64,000 bases of DNA from Flavobacteriales bacterium (lineage in GTDB: Bacteria; Bacteroidota; Bacteroidia; UBA10329). How positions within the stretch are numbered: position 1 is the stretch's first letter; every line of letters begins with the position of its first letter. Positions 8,097-18,014 of the stretch are shown piece after piece. A program made the translations under genes and the position numbers. Below the pieces are notes generated by a model. That model was not told where the DNA came from. It was given only the letters and a program-made list of their open reading frames with translations, and made no database searches. Where the stretch lies: contig WGMW01000009.1 of the NCBI GenBank assembly GCA_016124845.1, forward strand, positions 62,001 to 126,000, given 5' to 3'.

Positions 8097-8972
8097 TCAC
8101 TTCTTCACAAACCAACCTTTCAGCGAGTTGCCCACACCGAATAGGGTGAGTTTCCAGTTGATGATGTCCTTCGCGATTCTGAGCAGCGGATTACTGGCAA
8201 CCTGATTTCGCAGTTTTTCATCATCTGAAGTGGCCGAAATGGTTGCCTGGTTCGATTTCCCTTGGCTCTTTTTGATGCGCGTGATGCTTACACCTGTGGT
8301 CTCCATTTTCTTGGCCTCAAAGCCTGTTTCCTTGAAAACACGCTTCAAGGTGGAAGGTGTGTAGTACGAAAGGTGTTCGGGGTAACCGAGCACGTTCCAT
8401 CCCGATTTGAGCATGTGCCGTTCCACCGCATTGAAATTGGGCGTGGTGCAATACACCAATCCGCCTTTGCGAAGGATCTGGTTGAAATGGCTCAGTTCCT
8501 CGCGTGGGTTGTTGATGTGCTCAATGACCTCGAACGAGGCAATCACATCAAAGCTTTCGGGTTCGTAATTGTCTGGGTTCAGCACACCCAATTGCATCTT
8601 GGCACCTTTAACCTCGCAGATCTTCACGGCCTCTTCCGTGAATTCCGTCCCGTAAACCTCCCAACCTCTGCGCTTGGCCACTTCCAAGAAGTAACCGATA
8701 CCGCAACCGACATCGATCAGTCGGTTGGTCTTTCGGAAAGGTTCCATTTTATCGAGAACCTTCTCATAGGCTTGGATGGTCAGATCACTCAGATAGTCGT
8801 TGCGGCCGTAGCCTTCGTAAACCTTGTCCAGTTCTTCTTTGGAAGGAATCGGTTTGCAGAACACAAAACCGCACGAGCCACACTTCACCAAATGGTGTCT
8901 CTCGAAACCGACCAACGGTTTCAGCTTCGTTCCTTCGCAGACAAGGCATTTGCTATGTTCTCCCAGCGGCAC
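8097..8972 (-). CDS. SAM-dependent methyltransferase with N-terminal zinc-ribbon-like motif
   Basis: A 291-residue protein starting at GTG 8972. Residues 9-40 hold two Cys pairs (CLVC and CGSCGFVFC), a small metal-binding motif common in methyltransferases of surface-glycan clusters. The SAM-binding domain follows with LIDVGCGIGYFLEVAKRRGW (about residues 85-104) and an acidic residue in VYGTEFTEEA. The post-motif region is FDVIASFEVIEHINNP, typical of the UbiE/Methyltransf_23 group, and a late motif is PEHLSYYTP. Such enzymes often methylate sugars or lipids; the substrate here is unknown. No glycan genes lie next to it. Confidence 0.85.
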   Translation of the reverse strand: MPLGEHSKCLVCEGTKLKPLVGFERHHLVKCGSCGFVFCKPIPSKEELDKVYEGYGRNDYLSDLTIQAYEKVLDKMEPFRKTNRLIDVGCGIGYFLEVAKRRGWEVYGTEFTEEAVKICEVKGAKMQLGVLNPDNYEPESFDVIASFEVIEHINNPREELSHFNQILRKGGLVYCTTPNFNAVERHMLKSGWNVLGYPEHLSYYTPSTLKRVFKETGFEAKKMETTGVSITRIKKSQGKSNQATISATSDDEKLRNQVASNPLLRIAKDIINWKLTLFGVGNSLKGWFVKK

Positions 8973-9037
8973 GGAACGAATGTAGCTTATTCAACCAATC
9001 GTAGAACTTCAACGCGGAAATAGAAGGCGACCTTCCA

Positions 9038-11368
9038 TCAATCGAACACCACCTCCATTTCTACACGTCTGTTCTTCGCACGGCCTTCGGGCGTATCGTT
9101 CGGATAGATCGGTTTGGTTTCTCCGAACCACTCTACAATGAGACGTGAACTATCGACACCTTTATTTGTGAGATAATTGCTGACCGATCTGGCCCGTTTC
9201 TCCGATAGCTTCATGTTGTTCTCATCGCTTCCCACATTGTCTGTGTGACCAGATATCTTCAGTTTGTAAGATTCTTTCTTCTTGAGCAGTTCGGCCAATT
9301 CGTCCAATGACGCGTAAGAGGATGCTTTGATCACATCTTTTCCGGTCTCGAACTCAAGGTCATCGAAGGCGGTGTTCAGCACTTCCTGTTCTTCCTGTTC
9401 AATTACGGGACAGCCTTTGTTCTCAGCGGGCCCCGGTGTACGCGGACAATCATCCTCCAGATCGATCACACCATCGCCATCTGAATCCTGGTACGGGCAT
9501 CCATCGTTATCGGCCGGGCCAGGAACTTCTGTACAGCGGTCAACGTTGTCGAGCACGCCATCGCCATCCTTATCGCCCCACGGACAACCATTGTTCTCGG
9601 CCGGACCTGCCTCATCCGGACACTTGTCCTCATTGTCAAGAATTCCATCATTGTCGCGGTCTCCCCAAGGGCAGCCGTTGTTCTCAGCAGGACCTGCTAC
9701 ATCCGGGCAGGCATCGACATTGTCTGTTACTCCATCTCCATCTCGGTCGCCCCACGGACAACCGTTGTTCTCGGCCGGACCGGCCTCATCCGGACATTGA
9801 TCCTCAAAGTCGTTCAGGCCGTCTGCATCCTTATCGCCCCACGGGCAACCTCCGTTCATTCGTGGACCAAACTCTGTAGGACAGTTGTCCATGTGATCAG
9901 GGATGCTGTCAAAATCCGTATCAGGACAACCGAGATATGCTTCCAAACCGAACTGATCGGGGCAGTTATCATCCTTATCAAGAATGCCATCGCCATCGCG
10001 GTCGCTCTTCTTGCCTTCTTTGTACCCTACCACGAAATTCAGCCCGCTGTGGAAATGCGCATTCTGCGTGTGCTGCGGCATCATCGGTGCCAGAATATTG
10101 TCCATGGCCAAGTACCACTGAACGGGGCCAAGGGTCAGCGCGAAACCCAATCCGAGATTGGCAAAGCTGCGATTGTTGTACATGTAACTTCCAGACAGTT
10201 GGAAGATGGTTCCGAACTTGCGCGTGTAGTTGAAGGCCACGGCAGGCTCAAAGTGTGTCTTGAAGATCTCTCCGTAGAAATCCAATCCCAATCGGTCCTT
10301 CTCGGTGAATTTGTACGCACCGCTCACATACACCTGCGAACTCAGGTTGGTATGGTATGAATTGGTGTTGTCCTGCACATTGAAAACCGCCTTTAGCGTA
10401 TCTGCAAAACGTTGGAATTCGTCTGCGCTGTCAGGCTGCGTGAGATACTGGGCCAGATCCAATCCTTGATATTTGAACTGCGCATCGTTCAACTCATAAT
10501 TCTTCACATTATCTTTCCAGAAGATCATCCCAAGGTCGTTGACGCTGGCTGCCACTTCCCAATGATCATCGATCATGTAATGCGCTCCCAGATTGAATGC
10601 AAATCCGTGGTTCCCAGAGAAGATGATATTGGTGGCATTGACATTATCCAGATTGTTGAAGAACCCTGAAGTTCTGGCAGTAAGATCCACCTTGGCGGTG
10701 ATGTTGTAATTGTTCGGGTCGGTGTAAAGCGTTGTGCCACGGTTATCGGTTGAAGCGTTCATTTGCCCGTTCAGATATTTGACCGTGATGCCCACTCGCA
10801 ACTTTTTATCGAGCAACTTTCGTGCATAGCTGATGCCGTATTCGGTGAAAACTGAAGCATCTCCATTCATCCTGCTCAGATCGAGTGTTTGGCTCAAGAA
10901 TGCACCGTTTCCTTTCCAAAGAAAATCGATGAGTTTGCTTGGCATGGCCATGCGCATCGCCACGCGCTGCGTGATGTTGGCGTAGATGAAGTTGTTCTTG
11001 TTCGGACCGACCGTAAAGCTGAACGATAGCAGATCGATCCGTGCATTCATCGACATGTAATTCGTCTTGCCCATCTTGTTGATGGCATTCTGCAGATCGA
11101 CATACAAGGAGTCATTCCCATCTTTTTTGATGAGCTGCGAGTAGGTGTGAGCATTGTACCCAAGCGTGAAGTGATTGCTCGAAAGCGCAGGAATGCCGAT
11201 GTGCCATTTACTATCAGGCACAAACGCGGGGTTGATGTACATGCGCTGCGGCACCATCGTCATGCCCTGCATGGTAAAATCGTACTGCGCCTTGGACTGG
11301 AAAGCCGCAAAAACAAGTACGGCTGAAATCAGAAACGCGAGGCTTTTTCTGTTGAATGGGTTGGCCAT
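9038..11368 (-). CDS. PorP/SprF-like outer-membrane protein with TSP3 repeats and OmpA domain
   Basis: A 776-residue envelope protein. It has a signal peptide (to SKAQ), then a long beta-rich region with the PorP/SprF-like opening MVPQRMYINPAFVPDSKW (about residues 35-53), likely an outer-membrane barrel, to about 450. Next come calcium-binding thrombospondin type 3 repeats (DRDGDGI...D..D.CPD, about 454-650). The C-terminal OmpA peptidoglycan-binding domain (about 665-776) includes LKISGHTDNVGSDENNMKLS and ends KNRRVEMEVVFD. The parts predict a barrel tethered to peptidoglycan. Bacteroidota PorP/SprF proteins often pair with T9SS surface adhesins, but no such partner is adjacent. It follows the lipoprotein gene ending at 11402 by 33 bases and is probably co-transcribed with it. 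Confidence 0.88.
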   Translation of the reverse strand: MANPFNRKSLAFLISAVLVFAAFQSKAQYDFTMQGMTMVPQRMYINPAFVPDSKWHIGIPALSSNHFTLGYNAHTYSQLIKKDGNDSLYVDLQNAINKMGKTNYMSMNARIDLLSFSFTVGPNKNNFIYANITQRVAMRMAMPSKLIDFLWKGNGAFLSQTLDLSRMNGDASVFTEYGISYARKLLDKKLRVGITVKYLNGQMNASTDNRGTTLYTDPNNYNITAKVDLTARTSGFFNNLDNVNATNIIFSGNHGFAFNLGAHYMIDDHWEVAASVNDLGMIFWKDNVKNYELNDAQFKYQGLDLAQYLTQPDSADEFQRFADTLKAVFNVQDNTNSYHTNLSSQVYVSGAYKFTEKDRLGLDFYGEIFKTHFEPAVAFNYTRKFGTIFQLSGSYMYNNRSFANLGLGFALTLGPVQWYLAMDNILAPMMPQHTQNAHFHSGLNFVVGYKEGKKSDRDGDGILDKDDNCPDQFGLEAYLGCPDTDFDSIPDHMDNCPTEFGPRMNGGCPWGDKDADGLNDFEDQCPDEAGPAENNGCPWGDRDGDGVTDNVDACPDVAGPAENNGCPWGDRDNDGILDNEDKCPDEAGPAENNGCPWGDKDGDGVLDNVDRCTEVPGPADNDGCPYQDSDGDGVIDLEDDCPRTPGPAENKGCPVIEQEEQEVLNTAFDDLEFETGKDVIKASSYASLDELAELLKKKESYKLKISGHTDNVGSDENNMKLSEKRARSVSNYLTNKGVDSSRLIVEWFGETKPIYPNDTPEGRAKNRRVEMEVVFD
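9420..9870 (-). repeat. Tandem 87-bp repeats coding TSP3 units
   Basis: Five to six copies of a 29-codon unit (CPDEAGPAENNGCPWGD plus DGDG and D..D). The start of the GPAENNG motif recurs at exact 87-base steps (for example 9588, 9675 and 9762). The copies are close in DNA sequence, so copy number may vary by recombination. Confidence 0.85.
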
Positions 11369-11401
11369 GATTGCTGGTCTGGTCGTTACTTGGTTCGGTT
11401 A

Positions 11402-13057
11402 TCAGAATTTGTTGATGTCGGATGGTTTGGCCTTCAGTTTTACCCGAAGCCCGATGCGCACCTCAATGTTGTCCTCTGTGTAGAGTTTAATGTTCCTTCC
11501 GGCATCGTCTGTTGAAGTAAGATCGGCATAGATCAATAGATAGCGCGAATCAAAGAGGCTGTTGATCCGTGTGGTATCGAGCTCAACGTCATTGTTCGTC
11601 TGTGTGGAGGCAATGGTTTTGCCATCTGCATTCACCTGTCCGGAGCGGATGATGAACGAACCATCGGTCAGAACTGAATCAAGTACCACATGATTGGAGT
11701 CCGCAAAATAGAGTTTCAGCAGCCCATCGACCGGGAAATGACTGACCGTGTTGATGCGCAGCAGACCATGCTCAATATTGTCGGCAAAGTCAGAAGCATC
11801 ATCGAACGGAACCTCCACGGTATCGATAATGGTAAAGTGATCGGAGTAGCCCCAGAATGGCAATTCCACATCCGCCACAACTTCAATCGCGCTATTCAAC
11901 GTGGCGAAATTGGTGGCCGGTCCATTGGGATTCACTTGTGCACTAAGCGCATGGTTGACCTTATCATAGTCGCCATTTACCACTTGGCTGATGTTGCTGT
12001 TGTCCTTCGTAAAATAGAAATCCGTGATGGATGAATCGCCCACACTTGGCGCACCGGCAATGGTGAACTGCCCGGATGGAATAAGGCTAGAAACATCAAT
12101 GTTCAACTGACCTGCATTACCTGATGCATACAGCTGATCGATACCTACTTGGATCTCAGCACCGATGCTGTTCTTCACGTGTAATTTGAAACGTGGGTCC
12201 TCGAAATAAAGATGTCCTCCATGGCTTCCTTGTTCCACATCCAGTTCCACTTCACCCGGATTGATGACCAACGAGAAGTTTCCAAAATCGCCATCGGCAT
12301 ATTGCATCACCATTTCCTGGAAACTGTGAGTGATCTGAACCTGATTGACAGGCGTTGGAACGGCTCCGTTCCCTTGGTTCAGCGTAAGCGTGTAATCGAT
12401 CGGAATCGTGTTAGGGCCGTTACCGTTGTTCAGGTTCATGGTGTAACCTGCCAGCGGAATATCAATGGTGTAATTGACCGAACCACCCTGATAATTGATC
12501 GGATAGGATTGTAGGAACGGTACTCCGTTCAGCTTCATCTCTGGCATGGAAACCTGTAGTGTTCCGCTATGCTGAAAATCACTTGTAAAAGCGATGGTCA
12601 TCGTTCCGCTGTGGAAGGTAACGTGGTCAAGCTGAGAACCTCCGGGACCGGAAATTCCGAATGTGATTCCGCTATTCGTTGTGGTAGAAGCAGAACCGTT
12701 GGCCGTGAACTGCGCGATCTCCACCGCACCGAAACTCATGTTCTCGTTTACCTGTTGATTGAATGGGAACTGGAAAAAGTCGTTCACCGTCTGTGAAAAA
12801 ACCCTTCTGCGATAGATGAGCGTAATGAAGTTGTTGCCATCGTACTGATAGATGTTGGTGGAGTCTGAAATGCTGATGATCTCCTCCGCATCCATCGTAG
12901 AATACACGATGGGAAAAGCAATGTCCGGTTCCCAAGTGATCGGATCCTGCTTTACTTTATTGAAGTCGAAATTGTCTTTGTAGCAGCCGGAAAGCGCAAA
13001 GATGGCTGCCCCAATGGCGAACAGCGCGGTGAAACCACCGATCGGGAATTTTCTCAT
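11402..13057 (-). CDS. Large lipoprotein of unknown function
   Basis: A 551-residue protein with a lipoprotein signal peptide ending in the lipobox ALSGC (Cys about residue 25). It is predicted to be lipid-anchored in the envelope. The rest is rich in beta-strand-type sequence with many Asn, Gly, Ser and Thr and no catalytic motif that I recognise. It lies directly upstream of the PorP/OmpA-type gene, so the pair may form an outer-membrane complex (inferred from position only). The start at 13057 is followed at once by MRKFPIGGFTALFAIGAAIF, a good signal sequence. Confidence 0.75.
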   Translation of the reverse strand: MRKFPIGGFTALFAIGAAIFALSGCYKDNFDFNKVKQDPITWEPDIAFPIVYSTMDAEEIISISDSTNIYQYDGNNFITLIYRRRVFSQTVNDFFQFPFNQQVNENMSFGAVEIAQFTANGSASTTTNSGITFGISGPGGSQLDHVTFHSGTMTIAFTSDFQHSGTLQVSMPEMKLNGVPFLQSYPINYQGGSVNYTIDIPLAGYTMNLNNGNGPNTIPIDYTLTLNQGNGAVPTPVNQVQITHSFQEMVMQYADGDFGNFSLVINPGEVELDVEQGSHGGHLYFEDPRFKLHVKNSIGAEIQVGIDQLYASGNAGQLNIDVSSLIPSGQFTIAGAPSVGDSSITDFYFTKDNSNISQVVNGDYDKVNHALSAQVNPNGPATNFATLNSAIEVVADVELPFWGYSDHFTIIDTVEVPFDDASDFADNIEHGLLRINTVSHFPVDGLLKLYFADSNHVVLDSVLTDGSFIIRSGQVNADGKTIASTQTNNDVELDTTRINSLFDSRYLLIYADLTSTDDAGRNIKLYTEDNIEVRIGLRVKLKAKPSDINKF

Positions 13058-13103
13058 GGCAAAATAATTTGTCGCGTACGTTGCGAAAATAGGAACTTAA
13101 ACC

Positions 13104-15833
13104 TTAGCGAATGTTCTGAATGAGCAGTCCACCTTCGGGTGCGGCAGTAACAAGAAGCATGTGGTCTCCAGTAAGCAGAAGATCGAATTCTGACATTCCC
13201 GAAACGGGAAATCCGCTCACCATTTCTCCTTTGGAATTGAAAAGCACCAATTGCTGCGAATCGGGATAACTGAAACCGATACCGGTTTCTTCAACCAGAT
13301 CGACAAGGAAAGGTGCAGATGCGTTCGGTTCAATACGCACCTCAAACAGCTTTTCCTTCTTGTAACTGAAGACCTGCAACAAGTTCAGGTCGAAGAAAAT
13401 GAACTCCGGACCACCGTCCTTGTCGAGGTCGGTCACCAGAAAATGATGTTCCGGACTGAACTTTCCAAGTTCCATCGGTTGTACGTCACCATCAAGTGCC
13501 ACCCGGAAGATCTTCCCTGTCTCATCCGTAATGTAAACACCCGTGAACGCAGTTTCTGAGGACCTGAAAACCTGCAAGTGGTTGTTCTTTGAACTCGGTA
13601 TGCGTTTTTCCACCGTCACACGGTTCTTGCCTCTGCGGTCAAGCAGATGGATCTTGCCGTTGCTTTCGCCCGTTATGATATAATCTTTGCCCGAAACAAG
13701 CAGCCGCTTGAACGGATGAATGGTGGGATCCGAAGCGCGGTTGTGGTGCCAGCCGCTCACCTTCTTGCCTTTGATGTCGTAGTTGTAGATGTGGTTGTTC
13801 TTGCACGTGATCAGCATGCGGTAATCCTTGTCCTTATCGTAATCGAAAACCACCAGATCGGTTTCGGCAGGTGAGTTCAATTCTATCGGATAACCATCCA
13901 CCAGATTTCCTTCTCTATCAATGAGATAGATGAAATTCTTGGTATTGAAAAGGTATTGGAGCTTGCCATTTTTGAATGCGTCCACCTGAACGGGACGGCT
14001 CAAGATCGGCTCTTTTATCTCCGCTTTGAAAAGCTCCTGCCCCAGCTGATTGAACAGATAAACATTATTGGTTTCGTCTTGCACAAGAATTTCGGGTTCG
14101 CCACTGATGTGGTTTGTCACGAAAACGGGCGGAATGATCGGTGCTGCATCCATCTGCGCCAACCAATGCGATTCTTTCTGCGCTTTGGAAGAAGGGTTGT
14201 ATTTGATAAACGTATTGGAGTAAAAAGATTGACCTGTGGAAGAAAACTGCGTGCCGATGGCCTCGAATTTATTGATGTGTTCACGGTTGCTTTCCAGCAT
14301 ACTGACAGCATCATGATTCAGGTAAGATTCAAAGATCTTCTCCGAACTTGGGATGTGATTGTAACTGAACATGTTGAAGGCAGAGCCCAGATTCTCCACA
14401 AACCGCGAGAAGGAAAGATCCTTGCCCAGCGTGCGGTCCGCCTGTAAATGTTCGATGTAATCGGCCACCGATTCTGACGAAGTTCCGAACACGACACACC
14501 CTTTGTAAATGGCATAGAACGGATTGTCGTATTCCTTCAGCGTTTCGCCAAACAGAACTCCAAGAATCCCATCCAATCTCAAATGTCGGATCTGCGTTCC
14601 ATTCACCTCTTCGGATTCCAGTTCCTTTTCGTGTTTTGCGTCCAGTTCATCCGCAAGATCGGAAAGCAGCTTTTCGGCCAACTCTTCCGAGCGGGTCTCG
14701 AAAACCAGATAACCGTTATCAGCAAACGATGGGCTTGTCGGCCGAGTGATGCACATACCGAAACTGTTACCCATCCAGGCCAGCAGATTCTGCTCCAGAT
14801 CAACCCCCAAGAGCTGATTCGCGCTGTCCAATTCAGCTTCCATTTTGCTCAGATCGCCCTGTTTGCTCAGCAATTCGCGGTAGCCGCTCGAAAACGCAAT
14901 GACATCTTCAATTCCGTAAAAAACGAACGAAGCCGTATTGGACGGAATGAATTCTGCAAACTGCATGCTCTGCGGTTTCTGATCCAGGAAAAGCGACAGA
15001 AACTGCGGCAGCGAATCATTCACATACGTGAAACCATTGAGTGTAAAACCCTCCGATTTCATGTTCACATCAAATTCGCTCCAATCAGCAAACTCCACCA
15101 TCGTTCGGTTCAACGACTGAAGCCCAGGCTTTAGCGCACCCGCCAAATACTTGGGCAGGTTTCCGTAGTTCACATACAGGTTGGCGTCCACGTTCTTCCC
15201 AGCTGTTTCCAGCGCAGAGCGGAAATTGGCATCGTTGCTCAGGTTTTGGCCTCCTGCCAATTGGCTCAACGACTGTTTCAGCAAACTGGCGGAAGAACTG
15301 GAAAGCAACAGTCCGTTTTTCAGCGTAAAGAATGAAATTGAGTAAGGGTGCGAAGTGACCACTTTGAAAATCGAGGTTTCTCCGTTCTTCTCTTCCGTAA
15401 TGGCTCCTGCATCGCTTCCGAAACTCTTTTTCCACGCTTCCAACGCACGGGCACCAAAACCCGATCGCACCTTAATGACCTGAAAAACCTGCAACGAATC
15501 GGCCTCAGTGGCATGATACGACCGCCAGACCATCGCGCCCTTCAACGCTTCTTTCAGTTCTGCGTCTTTGGTAAGCAACGAATCGAGCCGCGCATTACGG
15601 GCCAGAAAAACGGTCAGCTCATCAATTTCATGCAAAACCCTGCTGTAATCACGCTCTTGGAAAGCCGACCACGTTGCCGTCAGGTTCGGATAGGCCATGA
15701 TCAGCGAAGCAGAAGTTGGAATCGCATCCACCGGATCGGAATCCACTTCGGGCTGTTGCAGCGACTTCCAATAGATACCACCTCCCGCAAGGAGAATCGC
15801 CAGAACGGCCAAGGCTATCAGAAGCTTTTTCAC
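13104..15833 (-). CDS. Membrane-anchored protein with C-terminal beta-propeller
   Basis: A 909-residue protein with one N-terminal membrane segment (LLIALAVLAILLAGGGIYW, residues 4-22) and the rest outside the cytoplasm. Residues about 35-560 form an alpha/beta region without recognisable motifs. From about 575 to the end there is a PQQ/VCBS-like propeller with repeated blade motifs: PEILVQDETNNVYLFNQLGQ, FIYLIDREGNLVDGYPI, HIYNYDIKGKKVSGW, KIHLLDRRG, and FIFFDLNLLQVFSYKKEKL. A stand-alone function is not evident. It is followed after 42 bases by no related gene downstream; upstream is the LolD-like ATPase. Promoter box at 15871-15878. Confidence 0.75.
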   Translation of the reverse strand: MKKLLIALAVLAILLAGGGIYWKSLQQPEVDSDPVDAIPTSASLIMAYPNLTATWSAFQERDYSRVLHEIDELTVFLARNARLDSLLTKDAELKEALKGAMVWRSYHATEADSLQVFQVIKVRSGFGARALEAWKKSFGSDAGAITEEKNGETSIFKVVTSHPYSISFFTLKNGLLLSSSSASLLKQSLSQLAGGQNLSNDANFRSALETAGKNVDANLYVNYGNLPKYLAGALKPGLQSLNRTMVEFADWSEFDVNMKSEGFTLNGFTYVNDSLPQFLSLFLDQKPQSMQFAEFIPSNTASFVFYGIEDVIAFSSGYRELLSKQGDLSKMEAELDSANQLLGVDLEQNLLAWMGNSFGMCITRPTSPSFADNGYLVFETRSEELAEKLLSDLADELDAKHEKELESEEVNGTQIRHLRLDGILGVLFGETLKEYDNPFYAIYKGCVVFGTSSESVADYIEHLQADRTLGKDLSFSRFVENLGSAFNMFSYNHIPSSEKIFESYLNHDAVSMLESNREHINKFEAIGTQFSSTGQSFYSNTFIKYNPSSKAQKESHWLAQMDAAPIIPPVFVTNHISGEPEILVQDETNNVYLFNQLGQELFKAEIKEPILSRPVQVDAFKNGKLQYLFNTKNFIYLIDREGNLVDGYPIELNSPAETDLVVFDYDKDKDYRMLITCKNNHIYNYDIKGKKVSGWHHNRASDPTIHPFKRLLVSGKDYIITGESNGKIHLLDRRGKNRVTVEKRIPSSKNNHLQVFRSSETAFTGVYITDETGKIFRVALDGDVQPMELGKFSPEHHFLVTDLDKDGGPEFIFFDLNLLQVFSYKKEKLFEVRIEPNASAPFLVDLVEETGIGFSYPDSQQLVLFNSKGEMVSGFPVSGMSEFDLLLTGDHMLLVTAAPEGGLLIQNIR

Positions 15834-15870
15834 AGAATGGGGTCGTTTAGAAAAAGGTACGTGATCAAGG

Positions 15871-15878
15871 CAAAGTTA
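15871..15878 (-). promoter_or_regulatory. TAnnTTTG -7 box upstream of the propeller protein
   Basis: Read on the minus strand the box is TAACTTTG, 37 bases before ATG 15833, overlapping the last codon and stop of the ATPase gene. Confidence 0.45.
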
Positions 15879-16538
15879 GTATTCGGCCTGAACGATCTGT
15901 CCATCCTTCATTTCCAGTTTGCGGTCGGCCATGTCGGCCAGTTCCTCATTATGCGTTACGATGACAAACGTCTGATTGAATTTGTCACGCAGATCAAAGA
16001 ACAGTTGGTGCAGTTCTTTGGCAGATTGGCTGTCGAGGTTTCCTGAAGGTTCATCCGCCAGCACAACTGCTGGTTGGTTGACCAACGCCCGTGCCACCGC
16101 CACACGCTGCTGTTCGCCACCAGAAAGTTGCGATGGCTTGTGGTCCGCACGGTCGGCCAGACCGAGAAAGCCGAGCAGTTCCTTGGCTTTTGCCTGCGCT
16201 TCTGCCTCGCTTTTCCCTGCAATGAAAGCAGGAATGCACACATTCTCCAGCGCAGTAAATTCTGGCAACAGATGATGGAACTGGAACACGAACCCAATGG
16301 CGCGATTGCGGAAATCAGACAGCTTTTTGTCTTTAAGTTTGCCTGTTTCGATGTTGTTGATGGAAACAGAACCGGAATCTGCTTTATCCAGCGTGCCGAT
16401 GATGTGCAGCAGCGTGGACTTTCCAGCACCCGAAGCACCCACAATACTCACAATTTCCCCTTCAGCAATTTCGAGGCTCACGCCTTTCAGCACTTCCAGT
16501 TCGCCATAACGCTTGTGAATGTTCTCCGCCTTTATCAT
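15876..16538 (-). CDS. LolD-like ABC transporter ATP-binding protein
   Basis: ATPase subunit of a MacB/LolCDE-type ABC transporter; LolD drives lipoprotein release from the inner membrane. Walker A is GASGAGKST, the signature is [15 protein letters not shown], Walker B is [13 protein letters not shown], and the H-loop is [11 protein letters not shown] choose ATG 16538 ([17 protein letters not shown]), which matches family starts; the frame is open back to 16565. A near-consensus TATCTTCG box lies just upstream of 16538, also favouring the short form. No permease subunit is adjacent, so the partner is encoded elsewhere. Confidence 0.9.
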   Translation of the reverse strand: MIKAENIHKRYGELEVLKGVSLEIAEGEIVSIVGASGAGKSTLLHIIGTLDKADSGSVSINNIETGKLKDKKLSDFRNRAIGFVFQFHHLLPEFTALENVCIPAFIAGKSEAEAQAKAKELLGFLGLADRADHKPSQLSGGEQQRVAVARALVNQPAVVLADEPSGNLDSQSAKELHQLFFDLRDKFNQTFVIVTHNEELADMADRKLEMKDGQIVQAEY

Positions 16539-16648
16539 CACGTGCGAAGATAGGCGAGACTTCATGCTAAATAGTAATTACACTAACGAACTGCTAACAG
16601 GTGGTTTTTAATGAGTGGGGAGAAGAGCGGTTGCCAAGTGCAGCCACA

Positions 16649-17626
16649 TTATTTTGACACTATCCAGTTACATAGTGACAAAAGTTGATTGTCTACCGTC
16701 AGATTAGCACAATTGGCAATTCTTCCATCGGAATACTGTGCGAAGATTTCACGGGACATACTTGTTTCAATTGCCGCACCGATGAATACCAGAGGAATAT
16801 CAATTCGGTTCTTCTTGAATCCATCTCTAACACGTGTCAGGGCAGTATTTGCTGTTTTCCAATGTTCGTCTGCTCCTGCGGGATCAATACCACCTTTAAG
16901 CTCTCCGAGCATGACGTAGCTCTTGGCGTTTTCAATGATTGACTTAAAGGAACTACCACTAATTTCCTCCGAGTGTTTATTGAGAATTACTAAGTCAATG
17001 TTCTTCTTTACAATCGGTACGGTCAAATTATATATGAGTTGGCGTTTCTTACCTGACTTCAAAACCCATCTAATGGCTCTTATATCGGGAACTTGGTCAA
17101 TTGTGTACTTATTTGATGCCAACCAGAGTTTTGATTGTTTGTCATAGAATTCAAACGGAAGGCCAAGCACTTTTAATTGAGAAACGATATTTCTCGTAAG
17201 TTTTTCGTTTGCAATTGAACCTACCAAGTTTCTCATTCTACCACCGAGAGCATCTCCAGAGGTAAGCAAATACCGGTAAATAAGTTCATCAATGTATTTC
17301 GATCCAGCAGGTTCAAGAAACTCCTTGATAAATTCTTCAAGAATGCCCTTTAAGTCATTCGATGTCAAATAGTTGTTTGCTTTGACAGAAACACCAGCGG
17401 CCTCATAACAGCTACTCTGTATTTCATCCATATTCAGGATGTCCCTTGGTTGTTTGGTTTTTTGTTCCAATATCAACTTCAGAGCCTTTGCTTTGTCGAT
17501 GTATGGAATAGACTCCTTACTCTTTCTCAAGGCGTATTCCAAAAAACCACTTCTGGTTGACTCATGTGTATTTACAAGGTCAGAAGCCTTCTTTACAAAT
17601 GCATTATTCATCTGATTCGTTTTCAA
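16649..17626 (-). CDS. AvaI/BsoBI-like type II restriction endonuclease
   Basis: A 325-residue restriction enzyme, predicted to cut C^YCGRG. The active-site layout matches the published BsoBI residues (D212, E240, K242, H253): here NIDLVILN carries D211, LGELKGG carries E242 and K244, and ADEHW carries H255. Length also fits BsoBI and AvaI (about 315-323). The start overlaps the end of the methyltransferase beta gene by 23 bases, so translation is probably coupled. The gene is clearly more AT-rich than the flanking genes, a sign of horizontal acquisition. The family call rests on motif geometry and the neighbouring AquI-like methylase, not on a database search. Confidence 0.82.
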   Translation of the reverse strand: MKTNQMNNAFVKKASDLVNTHESTRSGFLEYALRKSKESIPYIDKAKALKLILEQKTKQPRDILNMDEIQSSCYEAAGVSVKANNYLTSNDLKGILEEFIKEFLEPAGSKYIDELIYRYLLTSGDALGGRMRNLVGSIANEKLTRNIVSQLKVLGLPFEFYDKQSKLWLASNKYTIDQVPDIRAIRWVLKSGKKRQLIYNLTVPIVKKNIDLVILNKHSEEISGSSFKSIIENAKSYVMLGELKGGIDPAGADEHWKTANTALTRVRDGFKKNRIDIPLVFIGAAIETSMSREIFAQYSDGRIANCANLTVDNQLLSLCNWIVSK

Positions 17627-18014
17627 AGAGTTGCTCCATTATTGAATTAGCCAATGCACATGCTAAAACGGGCGGAACCGCATTTCCAACCTGTCCAAAT
17701 TGAGTCATTGAAACTTCTCGTTTACTACTGTAAGAATCTAATCTTGTACCTGTAAACTCCCAGTCTTCGGGGAACGATTGTAAACAGGCCAATTCACGCA
17801 CAGTAAGCATTCGGTTTTCGTATGGGTGAATAAAATCCCTATATCCGCTTCTTGTGACAGTAGGAGAAGGTTTGTCGGGGTCAAGTCGTCTGTAGGTAGA
17901 ACCAAATGTTTGAAGAATGTCAGAAAGCTTTCCGCCAATCGGCACCATTTCAATCTTCTCCATCGTTGAAGGAGAATGTGCTGTTTTTTGATGATTCTTA
18001 ATCTTAGTAGCCAT
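17604..18014 (-). CDS. Cytosine-5 DNA methyltransferase, beta subunit (AquI-like)
   Basis: A 136-residue C-terminal half of a C5 methyltransferase. It carries part of the target-recognition region, motif IX (DKPSPTVTRSGYRDF) and motif X (FGQVGNAVPPVLACALANSI). It has no catalytic PCQ and can work only with the alpha subunit. Its ATG at 18014 overlaps the alpha stop by 11 bases. M.AquI, which modifies CYCGRG, is a known two-subunit enzyme with alpha of about 248 and beta of about 139 residues; the sizes here (252 and 136) match closely. Confidence 0.85.
   Translation of the reverse strand: MATKIKNHQKTAHSPSTMEKIEMVPIGGKLSDILQTFGSTYRRLDPDKPSPTVTRSGYRDFIHPYENRMLTVRELACLQSFPEDWEFTGTRLDSYSSKREVSMTQFGQVGNAVPPVLACALANSIMEQLFENESDE

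Noticed and set aside
9420-9870. Regularly spaced repeats as a CRISPR array
   Set aside because: The 87-bp units are contiguous coding repeats with conserved Cys, Asp and Gly codons (TSP3) and no unrelated spacers.
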